Shown one piece after another: positions 38,789 to 47,421 of a stretch of DNA of 64,000 bases. The DNA is taken from contig CALLPE010000007.1 of the NCBI GenBank assembly GCA_938015445.1, forward strand, positions 87,871 through 151,870, read 5' to 3'. Under the pieces are notes generated by a model. That model ran no database searches. It saw only the letters and a program-made list of their open reading frames with translations, and was not told the origin of the DNA. Positions within the stretch are counted from its first letter, which is position 1. Each line of letters starts with the position of its first letter. The DNA is from an uncultured Pirellulales bacterium. GTDB lineage: Bacteria; Planctomycetota; Planctomycetia; Pirellulales; Thermoguttaceae. The position numbers and the translations under genes were made by a program.

Positions 38789-40201
38789 TTATACCTGCTC
38801 GGGCACAACGAACGGCGGTCGCGGCGGTCGGGTGAGCAGTTGGTTGGCCTCGTCATCGCCGATGAACTTCTCGGTCACCGGATCGAACTTCAGCAACCGG
38901 CCCACGCGATAGGTGGTCTCTTCCAGTTTCACCCCATTGTCTTTCAGGTGTTCTTCCATCTGGGCGAAGGCCTCGTAAGCGGCCTTGTTGTCGCCGAAGG
39001 CCTTGGTCTTCTTGCTGAAAGGCACCTCTTCGCCTAGCCGATATGAAATGTTCGCCAGATGACACAAGGCCGAAGAGTAGTGCCCTTCGAGGATGTGGGC
39101 ATCCAGGTCTTCCTCTTTGCGCGAGCGGACGCAGAGGATAAAGTTTTCGAACACTCCCTTGCCTGGCCCACGGGGAGCGACGGGGCTTTTCACGCCCGGA
39201 TGACTGGTTACCGGGGGCGGTGCCCAAGCAGCCTTTTCGTCGAACACCTGATTGTTGCCCACGCCGCCTTTGGTGGGCAGGCCACGTACCTCGAACAGCA
39301 GCGTCACGCCGTCGAAGTCCATTACGGCGATCTGCGTATTGGGCGTTTGCCCCTGGTCCTTGTACCCGAACCGCCCGCCCACGCTGATGACCGTCTTGGG
39401 AAGCGTTGCCCCGGGGATCATCCAGCGGGCGATGTCCATCTCGTGTACGCCCTGGTTGCCGATGTCGCCATTGCCCGTGTCCCAAAACCAGTGCCAGTTG
39501 TAATGCACCAGGTTCCTGTGGAAGGGCTGCTTGGGGGCCGGGCCGAGCCACAGGTCGAAGTCCAACGTGGGCGGCGGTTCCTCGATAGGCTGGAAGCCGA
39601 TGCTCGGACGCCGCTTGAAGCACGTGCCGCGCGACACCAGCAGCTTGCCTTTCTTGCCTTCGGCGATGTCCTGGGCGAGCTGGCGGAGGTTCTCCCGGCC
39701 GCGGTTCTGTGTGCCGTGCTGCACGATGCGCTTGTACTTCTTGGCGGCCTCGACGCACTTGCGCCCCTCGAACACGTTGTGGCTGCAAGGCTTCTCTACG
39801 TACACGTCTTTGCCCGCCTGGCACGCCCAAATGGTCATCAGCGAATGCCAGTGGTTGCAGGTGGCGATAGAGATCACGTCCAGGTTCTTGTCGTCCAGGG
39901 CCTTGCGGATGTCCTGCACGCACTTCGGTTCCAGGCCGCACAACTCTTTGACCTGCTTGGAGCGCATAGGAAACAGCGAGCTGTCCGGGTCGATCAGATA
40001 AGTGACCTGCACGCCGGGTATCTTGGCGAACTCGCTGATGTGCGCACCGCCGCGGCCCTTGATGCCGGCCACGCCCACACGGATCACCTCGTTGGCCCCT
40101 AATACACGGCCGGAAGCCTTGGTACCGGCGATCATAAAGCTGCTGGTTACGCCGGCCGAAGCTGCGGTCTTCAAAAAACTTCTGCGCGAAAGGTGGGACA
40201 T
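38789..40201 (-). CDS. TAT-exported Gfo/Idh/MocA oxidoreductase
   Basis: 470 residues. The N-terminus SRRSFLKTAASAGVTSSFMIAG is a twin-arginine signal, so the folded protein with cofactor is exported. Then come VGVAGIKGRGGAHI (a variant of the dinucleotide loop), TCNHWHSLMTIWACQAGKDVYVEKP with EKP at 136-138, and WHWFWDTGNGDIGNQGVHEMDIARW, the signature of the planctomycete TAT branch. The N-terminal loop lacks the regular GxGxxG, as is usual in this branch. Related enzymes may act on sugars or glycosides in the periplasm with tightly bound NAD(H). ATG 40201 has AAGGAG 8 nt upstream. It is monocistronic as far as can be seen. Confidence 0.92.
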   Translation of the reverse strand: MSHLSRRSFLKTAASAGVTSSFMIAGTKASGRVLGANEVIRVGVAGIKGRGGAHISEFAKIPGVQVTYLIDPDSSLFPMRSKQVKELCGLEPKCVQDIRKALDDKNLDVISIATCNHWHSLMTIWACQAGKDVYVEKPCSHNVFEGRKCVEAAKKYKRIVQHGTQNRGRENLRQLAQDIAEGKKGKLLVSRGTCFKRRPSIGFQPIEEPPPTLDFDLWLGPAPKQPFHRNLVHYNWHWFWDTGNGDIGNQGVHEMDIARWMIPGATLPKTVISVGGRFGYKDQGQTPNTQIAVMDFDGVTLLFEVRGLPTKGGVGNNQVFDEKAAWAPPPVTSHPGVKSPVAPRGPGKGVFENFILCVRSRKEEDLDAHILEGHYSSALCHLANISYRLGEEVPFSKKTKAFGDNKAAYEAFAQMEEHLKDNGVKLEETTYRVGRLLKFDPVTEKFIGDDEANQLLTRPPRPPFVVPEQV

Positions 40202-40553
40202 AGGATCAACTCCTTCAAACAGCGGGAAGCGGGCTGACAGGGAGGGAAACCGGCCGGCGCCGGCCGCGACGCCACCAGTTCATAGCGCCATACCGGCCCA
40301 AACAATATATTACCACCGGCCCCAAGCGATGCAAGCGCGCCGACAAAATCGACGCGCCCGGGCAGACAAAGCTGACACGCACAGCAAAGCCGTAGTCGCT
40401 CGATGAACGGCTGTCGGCGCGACGCGACCGCTTGACCGCGGTACCGCATGTACCGCATGTATCGCAGCGCCGGCACCGCTTGGCTGTAGTGGTCAGCCGG
40501 CTGGCGGCGGCCGGCGGCGGCCGCCGGGGGCCGGCGGCTGGCGGGGCGCCGGC
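40202..40553. other. Intergenic region ending in a GGC-rich low-complexity block
   Basis: No gene is supported. The left part (40202-40330) is the leader and promoter side of the TAT oxidoreductase. At 40498-40553 the sequence consists almost only of GGCGGC and CCGGCGG motifs and includes the palindrome CCGGCGGCGGCCGCCGG. It lies immediately downstream of the sulfotransferase stop. Confidence 0.55.
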
Positions 40554-40570
40554 GGCGGCTTCAGGCCGCC
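40554..40570 (-). terminator. Hairpin spanning the sulfotransferase stop codon
   Basis: GGCGGC (40554-40559) pairs with GCCGCC (40565-40570) across a 5-nt loop that contains the TGA stop of the minus-strand gene. The GC-only tail downstream has no T-run, so termination is uncertain. Confidence 0.35.
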
Positions 40571-41232
40571 CGTTTGCGCTTCGAGCAGGACGCCGACAAG
40601 GCAGAGAAGTCGTGTATCCACTCGGGCCGCACGGTGTCGCGGAAGACCTCGTGGAACCGCTGGAAGTCGATCGTTTGCACCAGCGGGCTTAGCTTATGGT
40701 ATAAATATTCCGCGTCGCGCGCCAGCCTAGGGAAACGCATCAACGTTACTGGTATCATCGCGTCGGACAGAGCGAATATCAGCTTGTAAAGCTGGCGTGC
40801 AAGCACGTCTTCCTGTGCGGCGGGATTTTGGGTGTGCCACAGTCCGCCGTGAAACGCCATCGGCCACAGAGCATGCTTGATGCGGTCCAGCAACGGCAGC
40901 CGCGCCACGCCCTGCCGCTCGGCGAAACGGCGGCTTTCGGCAGCCTGGTACAAATCACGCACCGGTACGAACACGTGCTCGATGACGATGTCGTCCCGTC
41001 GCAGCACCTCCTCCGCGTAGTCGCAAAACCATGGGCTTTTGACGATGTACGGAGCGTCGTCGGCCCTGATGTCGTGCTCCAGTCCAGCGCGGGCCACCTC
41101 GTTCCAATGGCTTTCGGAGTGCAACTGGTCTGTACTGAAACCCGTGGGCAAACCAAGCCGGGTGAGCAACTCCACCAGAAAACTGGTGCCTGCCCTGCCT
41201 GTACCGGTGATCACAACGTGTCGGCGCACCAT
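40561..41232 (-). CDS. Sulfotransferase-family P-loop protein
   Basis: 223 residues, cytoplasmic. HVVITGTGRAGTSFLVELLTRLG (5-27) is the 5'-phosphosulfate-binding P-loop of PAPS sulfotransferases (GTGRxGTS). YIVKSPWFCDY and HVFVPVRDLYQAAESR (a counterpart of the 3'-phosphate loop with Arg and Ser) follow. Members move sulfate from PAPS to a carbohydrate, lipid or protein hydroxyl, but many planctomycete homologues have no known acceptor. ATG 41232 is preferred because GGAGGG lies 11 nt upstream and the domain starts at once; an ATG at 41325 would add 31 residues. The C-terminus (SCSKRKRAA) is basic and ends in a hairpin. purD ends 181 bp upstream. Confidence 0.78.
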   Translation of the reverse strand: MVRRHVVITGTGRAGTSFLVELLTRLGLPTGFSTDQLHSESHWNEVARAGLEHDIRADDAPYIVKSPWFCDYAEEVLRRDDIVIEHVFVPVRDLYQAAESRRFAERQGVARLPLLDRIKHALWPMAFHGGLWHTQNPAAQEDVLARQLYKLIFALSDAMIPVTLMRFPRLARDAEYLYHKLSPLVQTIDFQRFHEVFRDTVRPEWIHDFSALSASCSKRKRAA

Positions 41233-41413
41233 GATTGTTCGTGCCCTCCGCTGCGGGTATCCATACGCTCGCTCAGCGAGGCAGCGGCGCATTGTAAGCC
41301 CATACGCAGCCAGGTGAAAGAGCAATTTCTGCGCACTACCCGGCTGCCCGGTTGGCCGACCGCGAGATGTCCAGCCAGACGGAATCTCACCGGCGGCAAA
41401 GACTTGCGCGCCC

Positions 41414-42730
41414 CTACTGGGCGTACTTGATGGCCTTATCGGCGATATCTTTGCGGCACCAAGCGCCTTGCCAGCGGATGCACTTTACCGCCCGGTAAGC
41501 GTTGAACTTGGCGTTGGCGATGTTTTCGCCCAGCGCGGTAACGCTCAGCACCCGGCCGCCGGCAGAAACTACCTGGCCGTCCTGCAAAGCAGTGCCGGAA
41601 TGGAACACCTTTACGTCGGGCAACTGCTGGGCTTCTTCCAAGCCGCGGATGGGATGCCCGGTGGTGTATTTGCCGGGGTATCCTTCGGAGGCCATCACCA
41701 CGCACACCGCCGGGCGCGGGTCCCAGCGCAGCGGCCCCACGCTGTCCAGCCGGTTGTGTACCGCTGCGTCGAGTATCTGGAACAAGTCGCTTTGCAGGCG
41801 CATCAGCACGGGCTGGCATTCGGGATCGCCGAAGCGGACGTTGAACTCCAGCACCTTCGGCCCCTGATTGGTAATCATCAGACCGGCGTACAGCACCCCG
41901 CGGAACGGCCGCTTGGCGCGACGCATCGCATGCACCGTCGGCACCAGCACGTGCTCTTCGATCCACTGGAGCATTTGGTCGCTGACCAGCGGGGCCGGGC
42001 AGTAAGCGCCCATGCCGCCAGTGTTGGGGCCGGTATCGCCGTCATAAGCTGGTTTGTGGTCTTGAGCAGGCGGTAGGGTGAGGATAGTCTGCCCGTCGGT
42101 GATCGCCATCACGCTGGCCTCCTGCCCGTGCAACCGCTCTTCGATCACCAGCCGGTCGCCTGCGGCGCCGAAGGCCTTTTGCCGGGCGATCAGCTCTACG
42201 GCGTCGATGGCCTGCTGGCGGTTGTCGCAGACGATCACCCCCTTGCCCGCCGCCAAGCCGTCGGCCTTGACCACAAGCGGCACGTCGTCCCGGGCTTCAA
42301 GGAAACGAAGGGCCTCGTTGGCGTTGTTGAAGGTGTGGTACTCGGCCGTGGGCACGTTTGCGCTGCGCAGCAGGTTCTTGCAGAAAACCTTGCTGGCCTC
42401 CAGTTCGGCGGCCGCTTTGGTAGGGCCGAAAATGCGCAGGCCCGCGGCTTGAAAAGCATCCACGATTCCGGCGGCCAGCGGCGCCTCGGGACCGACCACG
42501 GTAAGAGCAACGCGATTTTCCCGGGCGAACTCGATCAAGGCGGGGAAGTCGGTCGCTTGGATGGGTACGTTGTGCGCTTCGGCGGCGGTGCCAGCATTGC
42601 CTGGTGCGACGAACACGCGATCGACGTGCGCGCTTTGGCCCAACTTCCATACTAGCGCGTGCTCCCGACCCCCGTTGCCGATCACCAACACGTTGCGTTT
42701 TTCGCTGCTGGTCATTTCGCTGCTGTTCAT
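41414..42730 (-). CDS. purD: Phosphoribosylamine-glycine ligase (GAR synthetase)
   Basis: Second step of purine synthesis: joins phosphoribosylamine and glycine with ATP to give GAR. 438 residues, usual length. The signatures are NVLVIGNGGREHALVWKL, VVGPEAPLAAG, VVKADGLAAGKGVIVC, the ATP-grasp segment PPAQDHKPAYDGDTGPNTGGMGAYCPAP and VLEFNVRFGDPECQ. It starts with a small internal duplication (MNSSEMTSSEK), so ATG 42715 is an alternative start; ATG 42730 has GGGAG 9 nt upstream. It lies alone on the minus strand; purine neighbours are not in the window. Nothing is missing. Confidence 0.97.
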   Translation of the reverse strand: MNSSEMTSSEKRNVLVIGNGGREHALVWKLGQSAHVDRVFVAPGNAGTAAEAHNVPIQATDFPALIEFARENRVALTVVGPEAPLAAGIVDAFQAAGLRIFGPTKAAAELEASKVFCKNLLRSANVPTAEYHTFNNANEALRFLEARDDVPLVVKADGLAAGKGVIVCDNRQQAIDAVELIARQKAFGAAGDRLVIEERLHGQEASVMAITDGQTILTLPPAQDHKPAYDGDTGPNTGGMGAYCPAPLVSDQMLQWIEEHVLVPTVHAMRRAKRPFRGVLYAGLMITNQGPKVLEFNVRFGDPECQPVLMRLQSDLFQILDAAVHNRLDSVGPLRWDPRPAVCVVMASEGYPGKYTTGHPIRGLEEAQQLPDVKVFHSGTALQDGQVVSAGGRVLSVTALGENIANAKFNAYRAVKCIRWQGAWCRKDIADKAIKYAQ

Positions 42731-42973
42731 CTGGAGGTGCTCCCCTGACGGCCTGCGCCCCGATGAGCGTGCTTCGCCGTATCCCCTCGCCCGGCCGTGC
42801 TGAGCCGGGCGGCAAACTACTCATCAAGCTAGACGGCAAACCGCTCGTATGGCAGCAGTTTACACTCGATCGCCGTGAACTTGGAGATGGACACCACACA
42901 GTACCGACACCGTTGACTGGTCGCGCCGACTTCCAACGCAAACGGCCGTCGCTTGCGCTGTCGGCTGGCAAGC

Positions 42974-43030
42974 CTTGTGCTGACGACGGGAACTTGTGCT
43001 GAAGGCGGGAACTTGTGCTGACGACGGGAA
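42974..43030 (+). repeat. Three contiguous 19-bp tandem units
   Basis: Units at 42974-42992, 42993-43011 and 43012-43030 follow CTTGTGCTGACGACGGGAA; the middle one differs at two or three positions. They lie in the 470-bp gap between divergent purD and the gene at 43201. No other gene-like sequence is seen in that gap besides the 17-bp array at 43095-43145. Confidence 0.85.
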
Positions 43031-43094
43031 AAAATTAGCGCGGGACGCTCGCTCTTCCGGCTTGTGGTTGCTTGTCAGGCGCTGGTGGAACCTT

Positions 43095-43145
43095 CAGTCC
43101 CCTGGTATAAACAGCCCCCTGTTATAATCAGTCCCCTGCTATAAT
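43095..43145 (+). promoter_or_regulatory. Three 17-bp tandem units, each ending in a TATAAT-like box
   Basis: Units 43095-43111, 43112-43128 and 43129-43145 share CAG(T/C)CCCCTG then a base and TATAAA or TATAAT. The boxes are at 43106, 43123 and 43140, exactly 17 bp apart. No TTGACA-like -35 accompanies them. The last box is 55 bp before the ATG at 43201, so the array probably contains the promoter of that gene. Confidence 0.7.
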
Positions 43146-43200
43146 GAGGAGTTGTACTCTGGGGCAGCAAGCGCTTGGTTGCGGGATAAAGGGGGTGAAC

Positions 43201-44871
43201 ATGTGCGCGGTTTTTCGTCCGGTGCGAGCGGCCGTGCTGGTGCTGGCCGTTTCGGTGCCTATAGCTGTTGGGCACAGCGCCGAGCAGCCCAAGAAGCCGG
43301 CAGTGCGGGTAACGATCTCCAAGCAGACGACCTTCATCACCGAGCCGCTGCGACCGGACGGCTATCCCGACTACTTGGAAGCCCTCAACAGAATCGCCAG
43401 CAAAGGCGTTACGCCGGAAAACAACGCCGTGGTGTTGCTTGTCAAGGCGTTTGGGCCGAAAGGAATCCATGAACAGATTCGTACCGAGTATTTCAAACGG
43501 TTGGGTATCGAGCCGTTGCCGGAACAGGGAGACTATTTTGTAGACTACTACGATTACGTCAATCGCACTGCTCCCGAGGCGCTGAAATCGACGACCGACG
43601 CGGACGGAGAAGAGTGCCCCTCTGAGGCCGACCAGCAGCTCGATTCGGCCACCAGCCGTCCGTGGTCGAAGGCCGACTGCCCGCTTGTGGCCGGCTGGCT
43701 AGAGGTCAACCAGGAGCCGTTGCGGTTGATAGTCGAGGCGTCTGCCCGAGGGCGGTACTACGCGCCGATGGTGGGCGCATCGGAAGATGGCACGGTCGTC
43801 TTTGCAGCTTTGCTGCCAGACGTGGCCAATGTTCGGCAGGCGGCACGTACCCTCGTCGCCCGCGCCCACTGGCACATCAGCCAGGGCGACACCGAGCAGG
43901 CGATTGCAGACTTGCTAGCCGTTCGTCGCTTGGGGCGCCTGGTAGCGCAAAACCCCACGCTCGTTGAAGGCCTGGTCGGAATTGCTATTGAGGGTATGGC
44001 CTGTGGTGGCGACGCCAACCTGGCGCATCACGGCAAACTTACGCTTCAGCAAGCCGATGGCTACCGGCAACAGTTGCGCAAGCTGCCGCCGCTGCCGAAT
44101 ATGATCGATAAGGCCGACGTAGCCGAACGCTTGATAGGATTGGATGCGATTTGCGCAATCGCTCGCGGGCAGCGTGTCTTGGATGAGCTGGAGCTTAGGA
44201 CGATGGCAGACCCCCGCAAGCCAGTGGGGGAGAAGGCACTTAAAGCTCTCAATGAGATCAAGCTGTGGCTTATTTACGACGCCGACTTGATTCTCAGGAC
44301 CTTCAACCAGCATTACGACCGACTGGTGGCCGCCGGCCGATTGCCCACCTTCGCCCAGCGGCAAGAGGCTTTACAGCAGGTGGAAAAGCAATTTGAAGAG
44401 CGGCGCCGCGCGCATGGGTGGCCTTCGTCGCTGGCCACCCGGGCGCTGAAAAACTTTTCGCTGCGGAAAGCGGCTTCGCAGGAGCTGGCCGACATACTGG
44501 TAAGTCTGTTCACCCCGGCCCTCAGAAGCTGTCTGGTGGCTCAGCAGCGTGCCGAAACCCTCGCCAAGCTGTCCGAAGTAGTTTTGGCCCTTGGGGCATA
44601 TCGCACCGAACACGGCCAATATCCGGCGGAACTGGCGGCGCTGGTGCCGAAGTACATCGACAAATTGCCCAGCGATCCTTACTCCGGCGACCAGCTCAAG
44701 TACCGGCGGGAAAAGGAAGGATACGTCCTGTACGCGGTCGGGCCGAACCTGAAAGACGACAACGGCTACGGCATGCAGTTGCTGGGAGAGAGAAAGCCAT
44801 CGGCAGACGAGCCGTTTCCTGTCCCCGACGACGACGTCGGAGTCCGCGTCCCACTGCCGGAGCATCGTTGA
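43201..44871 (+). CDS. Exported protein with GspG/pseudopilin-like C-terminal tail
   Basis: 556 residues. A leader ends around residue 23 (VLAVSVPIAVGHSAEQ). The body (EALNRIASKGVTPENNAVVLLVKAFGPK, ARTLVARAHWHISQGDTEQAIADLLAVRRLGRLV, LVEGLVGIAIEG) is helical and shared with many planctomycete proteins of unknown role. The last 80 residues repeat the C-terminal pseudopilin pattern: LSEVVLALGAYRTEHGQYPAELAALVPKYIDKLPSDPYSGDQLKYRREKEGYVLYAVGPN. It lacks the prepilin leader itself, so it is a soluble relative. ATG 43201 is preferred because AAGGGGGTG lies just upstream; an ATG at 43144 would add 19 residues within the repeat-linked promoter area. It converges on the ThuA gene. Confidence 0.72.
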   Translation: MCAVFRPVRAAVLVLAVSVPIAVGHSAEQPKKPAVRVTISKQTTFITEPLRPDGYPDYLEALNRIASKGVTPENNAVVLLVKAFGPKGIHEQIRTEYFKRLGIEPLPEQGDYFVDYYDYVNRTAPEALKSTTDADGEECPSEADQQLDSATSRPWSKADCPLVAGWLEVNQEPLRLIVEASARGRYYAPMVGASEDGTVVFAALLPDVANVRQAARTLVARAHWHISQGDTEQAIADLLAVRRLGRLVAQNPTLVEGLVGIAIEGMACGGDANLAHHGKLTLQQADGYRQQLRKLPPLPNMIDKADVAERLIGLDAICAIARGQRVLDELELRTMADPRKPVGEKALKALNEIKLWLIYDADLILRTFNQHYDRLVAAGRLPTFAQRQEALQQVEKQFEERRRAHGWPSSLATRALKNFSLRKAASQELADILVSLFTPALRSCLVAQQRAETLAKLSEVVLALGAYRTEHGQYPAELAALVPKYIDKLPSDPYSGDQLKYRREKEGYVLYAVGPNLKDDNGYGMQLLGERKPSADEPFPVPDDDVGVRVPLPEHR

Positions 44872-44989
44872 GGCTTCAATCGCCTGTAGCCATCGGCAAG
44901 AGCGGGCACGAACGCTCGGCGGCACTGGCGCCGGCTGTGCAAACCACTGGTGCCGCTGAACCGGATGTGCCGAGAAGCCAGACGGCAAA

Positions 44990-45865
44990 TCAACGTATTT
45001 TCAAGTCTTCCGGGTCTACGGCCGCTGGAAGGCCGTCTTTGGGAATCGGCAGCCGGAGCGTCCACAACACCCCCTGGGCGACCAGCCGACGGCACACCTC
45101 CTGCTGCCAGTTGTCGTGGAAGTGCATCCCGCCGAAGCCGAACGATCGACCGCCGTCAGGACGCTCGAACGCCCAGGCGATGGTTTCCGGCCTGCCGTTG
45201 ATGTCGGCCTGCACTAGGGGCGTGACCTTGCCGCGGGTAGCGAACTTCAGTTGGTAGTAGTATTCATCGTGCAGGCGGATGTCGCGCAGCCCGGCGGCGA
45301 TGGGGTGCTGGCGGTTGACAATAGTTATCTGCGTGGTGGTGATCGTATATTTGCGGTCCGCGCCGCCGTGCATTCCGCCCATCAGCTCCAAGTGCCCCGG
45401 CACGTATTTGTCGTCCTTGGCGCCGATGCCCCAGTGCAGGCCCACGATTCCGCCGCCGCGTGCGGCCAGCTTGCGGATGGCGGCCAGCCGTTGCGGGTCG
45501 CTTTGCATCCAGCGACCGCCTTCGCCCAGGTAAAGCACGATGGCGTCGGCTTGCTCGGCAATTAGGCGGTTGCCCTCCGGCCACGGCTGATCGACGTTGA
45601 CGATTGTGCTCTGCACGGCCTCGACCGTCGCCAGGCACTTGGCCAGCACGCGCAGTCCCGACATATATTCGTGCGTGCCCGGCGGATGATCGCGGTTCAT
45701 GCCCAACAGCAACACCTGTTTGGGCTGGGGCGGTTTGCCAGCTTCGGCAGCCAGGCCGACCGAGGCGCAAAACGTCACTGCCGCAGCAGCTACAAACACA
45801 GCGATCAGCAGAACCGGCGCCGGGCGGGGGCCCGGCCAGCAAGTGCTCTGGCGATGTTTCTGCAT
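44990..45865 (-). CDS. Exported ThuA-like domain protein
   Basis: 291 residues. A leader at about 15-40 (LIAVFVAAAAVTFCASVGLAAEAG) implies export. The ThuA (trehalose-utilisation) fold of the class I amidotransferase superfamily follows: KQVLLLGMNRDHPPGTHEYMSGL, ADAIVLYLGEGGRWMQ, LAARGGGIVGLHWGIGAKD, QHPIAAGLRDIRLHDEYYYQLKF, and a terminal FGFGGMHFHDNWQQEVCRRLVAQGVLWTLR. ThuA takes part in trehalose or sucrose use in rhizobia, but the catalytic activity of most planctomycete homologues is unknown. ATG 45865 has GGAAGG 6 nt upstream. The 18-bp repeat array lies upstream of it. A second ThuA protein is at 53103-53837. Confidence 0.85.
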   Translation of the reverse strand: MQKHRQSTCWPGPRPAPVLLIAVFVAAAAVTFCASVGLAAEAGKPPQPKQVLLLGMNRDHPPGTHEYMSGLRVLAKCLATVEAVQSTIVNVDQPWPEGNRLIAEQADAIVLYLGEGGRWMQSDPQRLAAIRKLAARGGGIVGLHWGIGAKDDKYVPGHLELMGGMHGGADRKYTITTTQITIVNRQHPIAAGLRDIRLHDEYYYQLKFATRGKVTPLVQADINGRPETIAWAFERPDGGRSFGFGGMHFHDNWQQEVCRRLVAQGVLWTLRLPIPKDGLPAAVDPEDLKIR

Positions 45866-45918
45866 AGCAAACCTTCCGATGTGCGATTGCCGCCCGAAAT
45901 ATCGCGCCGCTTCGCCGC

Positions 45919-46134
45919 TTTGTCATCGTGCCGCCATTTGCTACAGCGCTGCGCCTTGTTCCAGCGGCGATTCTCGTCCCAGCGGCGATTGTGGTTCTAG
46001 CGACGCTGCTTGTCACCGCGGCGCTATTTGTCACGGCGGCGATTTTTGTCACGGCGGGGATTTTTGTTGCTGCGGCATGCCTTGTTTCAGCGGATATTCG
46101 TGTTCCAGCCGTGCGCCTTGTGGCAGCGTTGCAA
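45919..46134 (+). repeat. Degenerate 18-bp tandem array, about 12 contiguous units
   Basis: Twelve units of exactly 18 bp fill this stretch; consensus CTTGTCCCAGCGGCGATT with T often in the first position and variable third bases. The best units are 45955, 45973, 46027 and 46045. On the plus strand the units translate as a hydrophobic hexapeptide repeat of the type (L/F)VTAAI, open from an ATG at 45928 to a stop at 46165-46167. That frame has no clear ribosome site. The array lies between two minus-strand genes (start of ThuA, end of the metallophosphoesterase), 17 bp from the latter's stop. Confidence 0.8.
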
Positions 46135-46150
46135 TGCGGCGCAGGCCGGC

Positions 46151-47047
46151 TCAACTGCGCCACTTAAGCTCGGCTTTTTGGCCTTCTTTGGGGTTGGTTG
46201 GGTCCAAGCAGTGCCGCACCAGCGATATATGATCTGCCGAAACCGTCGCCTCGACCCAACCGGCTACCTCGGCGGTGGAAAACACCCAGGCCGCAGCCGG
46301 AATGTTTATCAGTTGTATGCCTTCGTGCTCGGCGATGCGCCATACGTGGCTGTGACCGAAGATGAAAGCCTTGACGTGTCGGCGGGGCACGATGACTTCG
46401 TAAAGCTGCTTGACATCCAGCAGGCCGCTTTTGACCACTTTTTCCGGATAATGATGGGCGACGACGACCGCCGGTTTGTCGCTGCGCTTATCCAGCGCCT
46501 CAGCCAGCCACTTCAATTGTTCCTGGCCAAGCTGCCCTGGGGTGAAGTTCGTCCTCAATAGCGAATCGAGCAGAAACATGTTCGCCGCCGGCGTTTCCAA
46601 CACTGCCGCGTGCCGGTCGGCCACCGAGGACTGCCCTTTACGCTCCTTGAAGGCCGCAAAGAAGTTTTCTCGATGGTCGTGGTTTCCCAACAGCAGGTGA
46701 ATCGCTAGTCCCGCTTCCTGGAGCGGCTTGAGTTCTTCGCTCAGCACCGCATAGTCGCCCGGCTGGCCGTCCATGTAGGCCAGGTCGCCAGCGATAATCA
46801 CGCCGGCCGGTTTGTCTGGCAGCCGCAAGATCGCCTGGCGCACCAGGGCGAAGTTGGCCGCCGGTTTTACACCGCGGTGTTCTTTGTCGCGCTGGGCCCA
46901 GATGTGCGTATCGGCCAAGAAGATCCACCGGTTCGGCTCGACTTGCTCGGCGCTAGGAGCCGTGCGACCCAACAACCAACCAGCGCCGGCAGCCAAGGTG
47001 CCGGCCAGAAACTTACGCCGCGAAATAGCAGGCAGCGTCAAAGGCAT
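46151..47047 (-). CDS. TAT-exported calcineurin-like metallophosphoesterase
   Basis: 298 residues. SRRKFLAGTLAAGAGWLLG is a twin-arginine signal. The five metallophosphoesterase blocks are all present: FLADTHIW (Asp46, His48), VIIAGDLAYMDG, LLGNHDHRENF, VVVAHHYPE and FIFGHSHVWR. They bind two metal ions and hydrolyse phosphate esters. It belongs near the cAMP phosphodiesterase/3',5'-cyclic branch or the purple-phosphatase branch, but the substrate cannot be decided. Export places it in the periplasm. The start ATG 47047 has only GTGAG 7 nt upstream. The gene stops 17 bp from the 18-bp array, with no obvious terminator other than the array itself. Confidence 0.9.
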   Translation of the reverse strand: MPLTLPAISRRKFLAGTLAAGAGWLLGRTAPSAEQVEPNRWIFLADTHIWAQRDKEHRGVKPAANFALVRQAILRLPDKPAGVIIAGDLAYMDGQPGDYAVLSEELKPLQEAGLAIHLLLGNHDHRENFFAAFKERKGQSSVADRHAAVLETPAANMFLLDSLLRTNFTPGQLGQEQLKWLAEALDKRSDKPAVVVAHHYPEKVVKSGLLDVKQLYEVIVPRRHVKAFIFGHSHVWRIAEHEGIQLINIPAAAWVFSTAEVAGWVEATVSADHISLVRHCLDPTNPKEGQKAELKWRS

Positions 47048-47421
47048 GGCAAGCTCACTTTGAGATGGTACTCAAGAAATAGCGGGTCATGTTGCTGAAG
47101 GAATTGGGCGCGGTAATGAGGGAATCGCTGCGCATTGCGAACTGTTCACCGGGAGGCCGATTATCGCTGGCCGCCCGAGTATTGTTCGCCACGGGCAGGC
47201 GAATGTCAAATGGCCGGGGCGCCGCCGTGCCGCTACCGTCTCACGTCGTCGTAAAATGCAGGTGGCCCGCTCCGCCACAACCGGCTTCGACCGATACGGT
47301 GGCGACAGGAAACATTTCTGGAGCAAGCACGCCTGGGAATTCCTTGCAATTATCAGGCCGCCGATGCACAATGGCATAACCTTCAAGCAGCTTCCAGATT
47401 ACAGACGAGGAGGACTTCGAG
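47048..47421. other. Intergenic gap, nothing recognised
   Basis: 374 bp between divergent genes. Promoters for both must lie here, but no convincing hexamer pairs are seen. No gene is supported. Confidence 0.4.

Noticed and set aside
40498..40553. GC-rich palindromic block as a replication or attachment site
   Set aside because: Low complexity GGC/CCG sequence makes palindromes by chance; no initiator, integrase or phage gene nearby.
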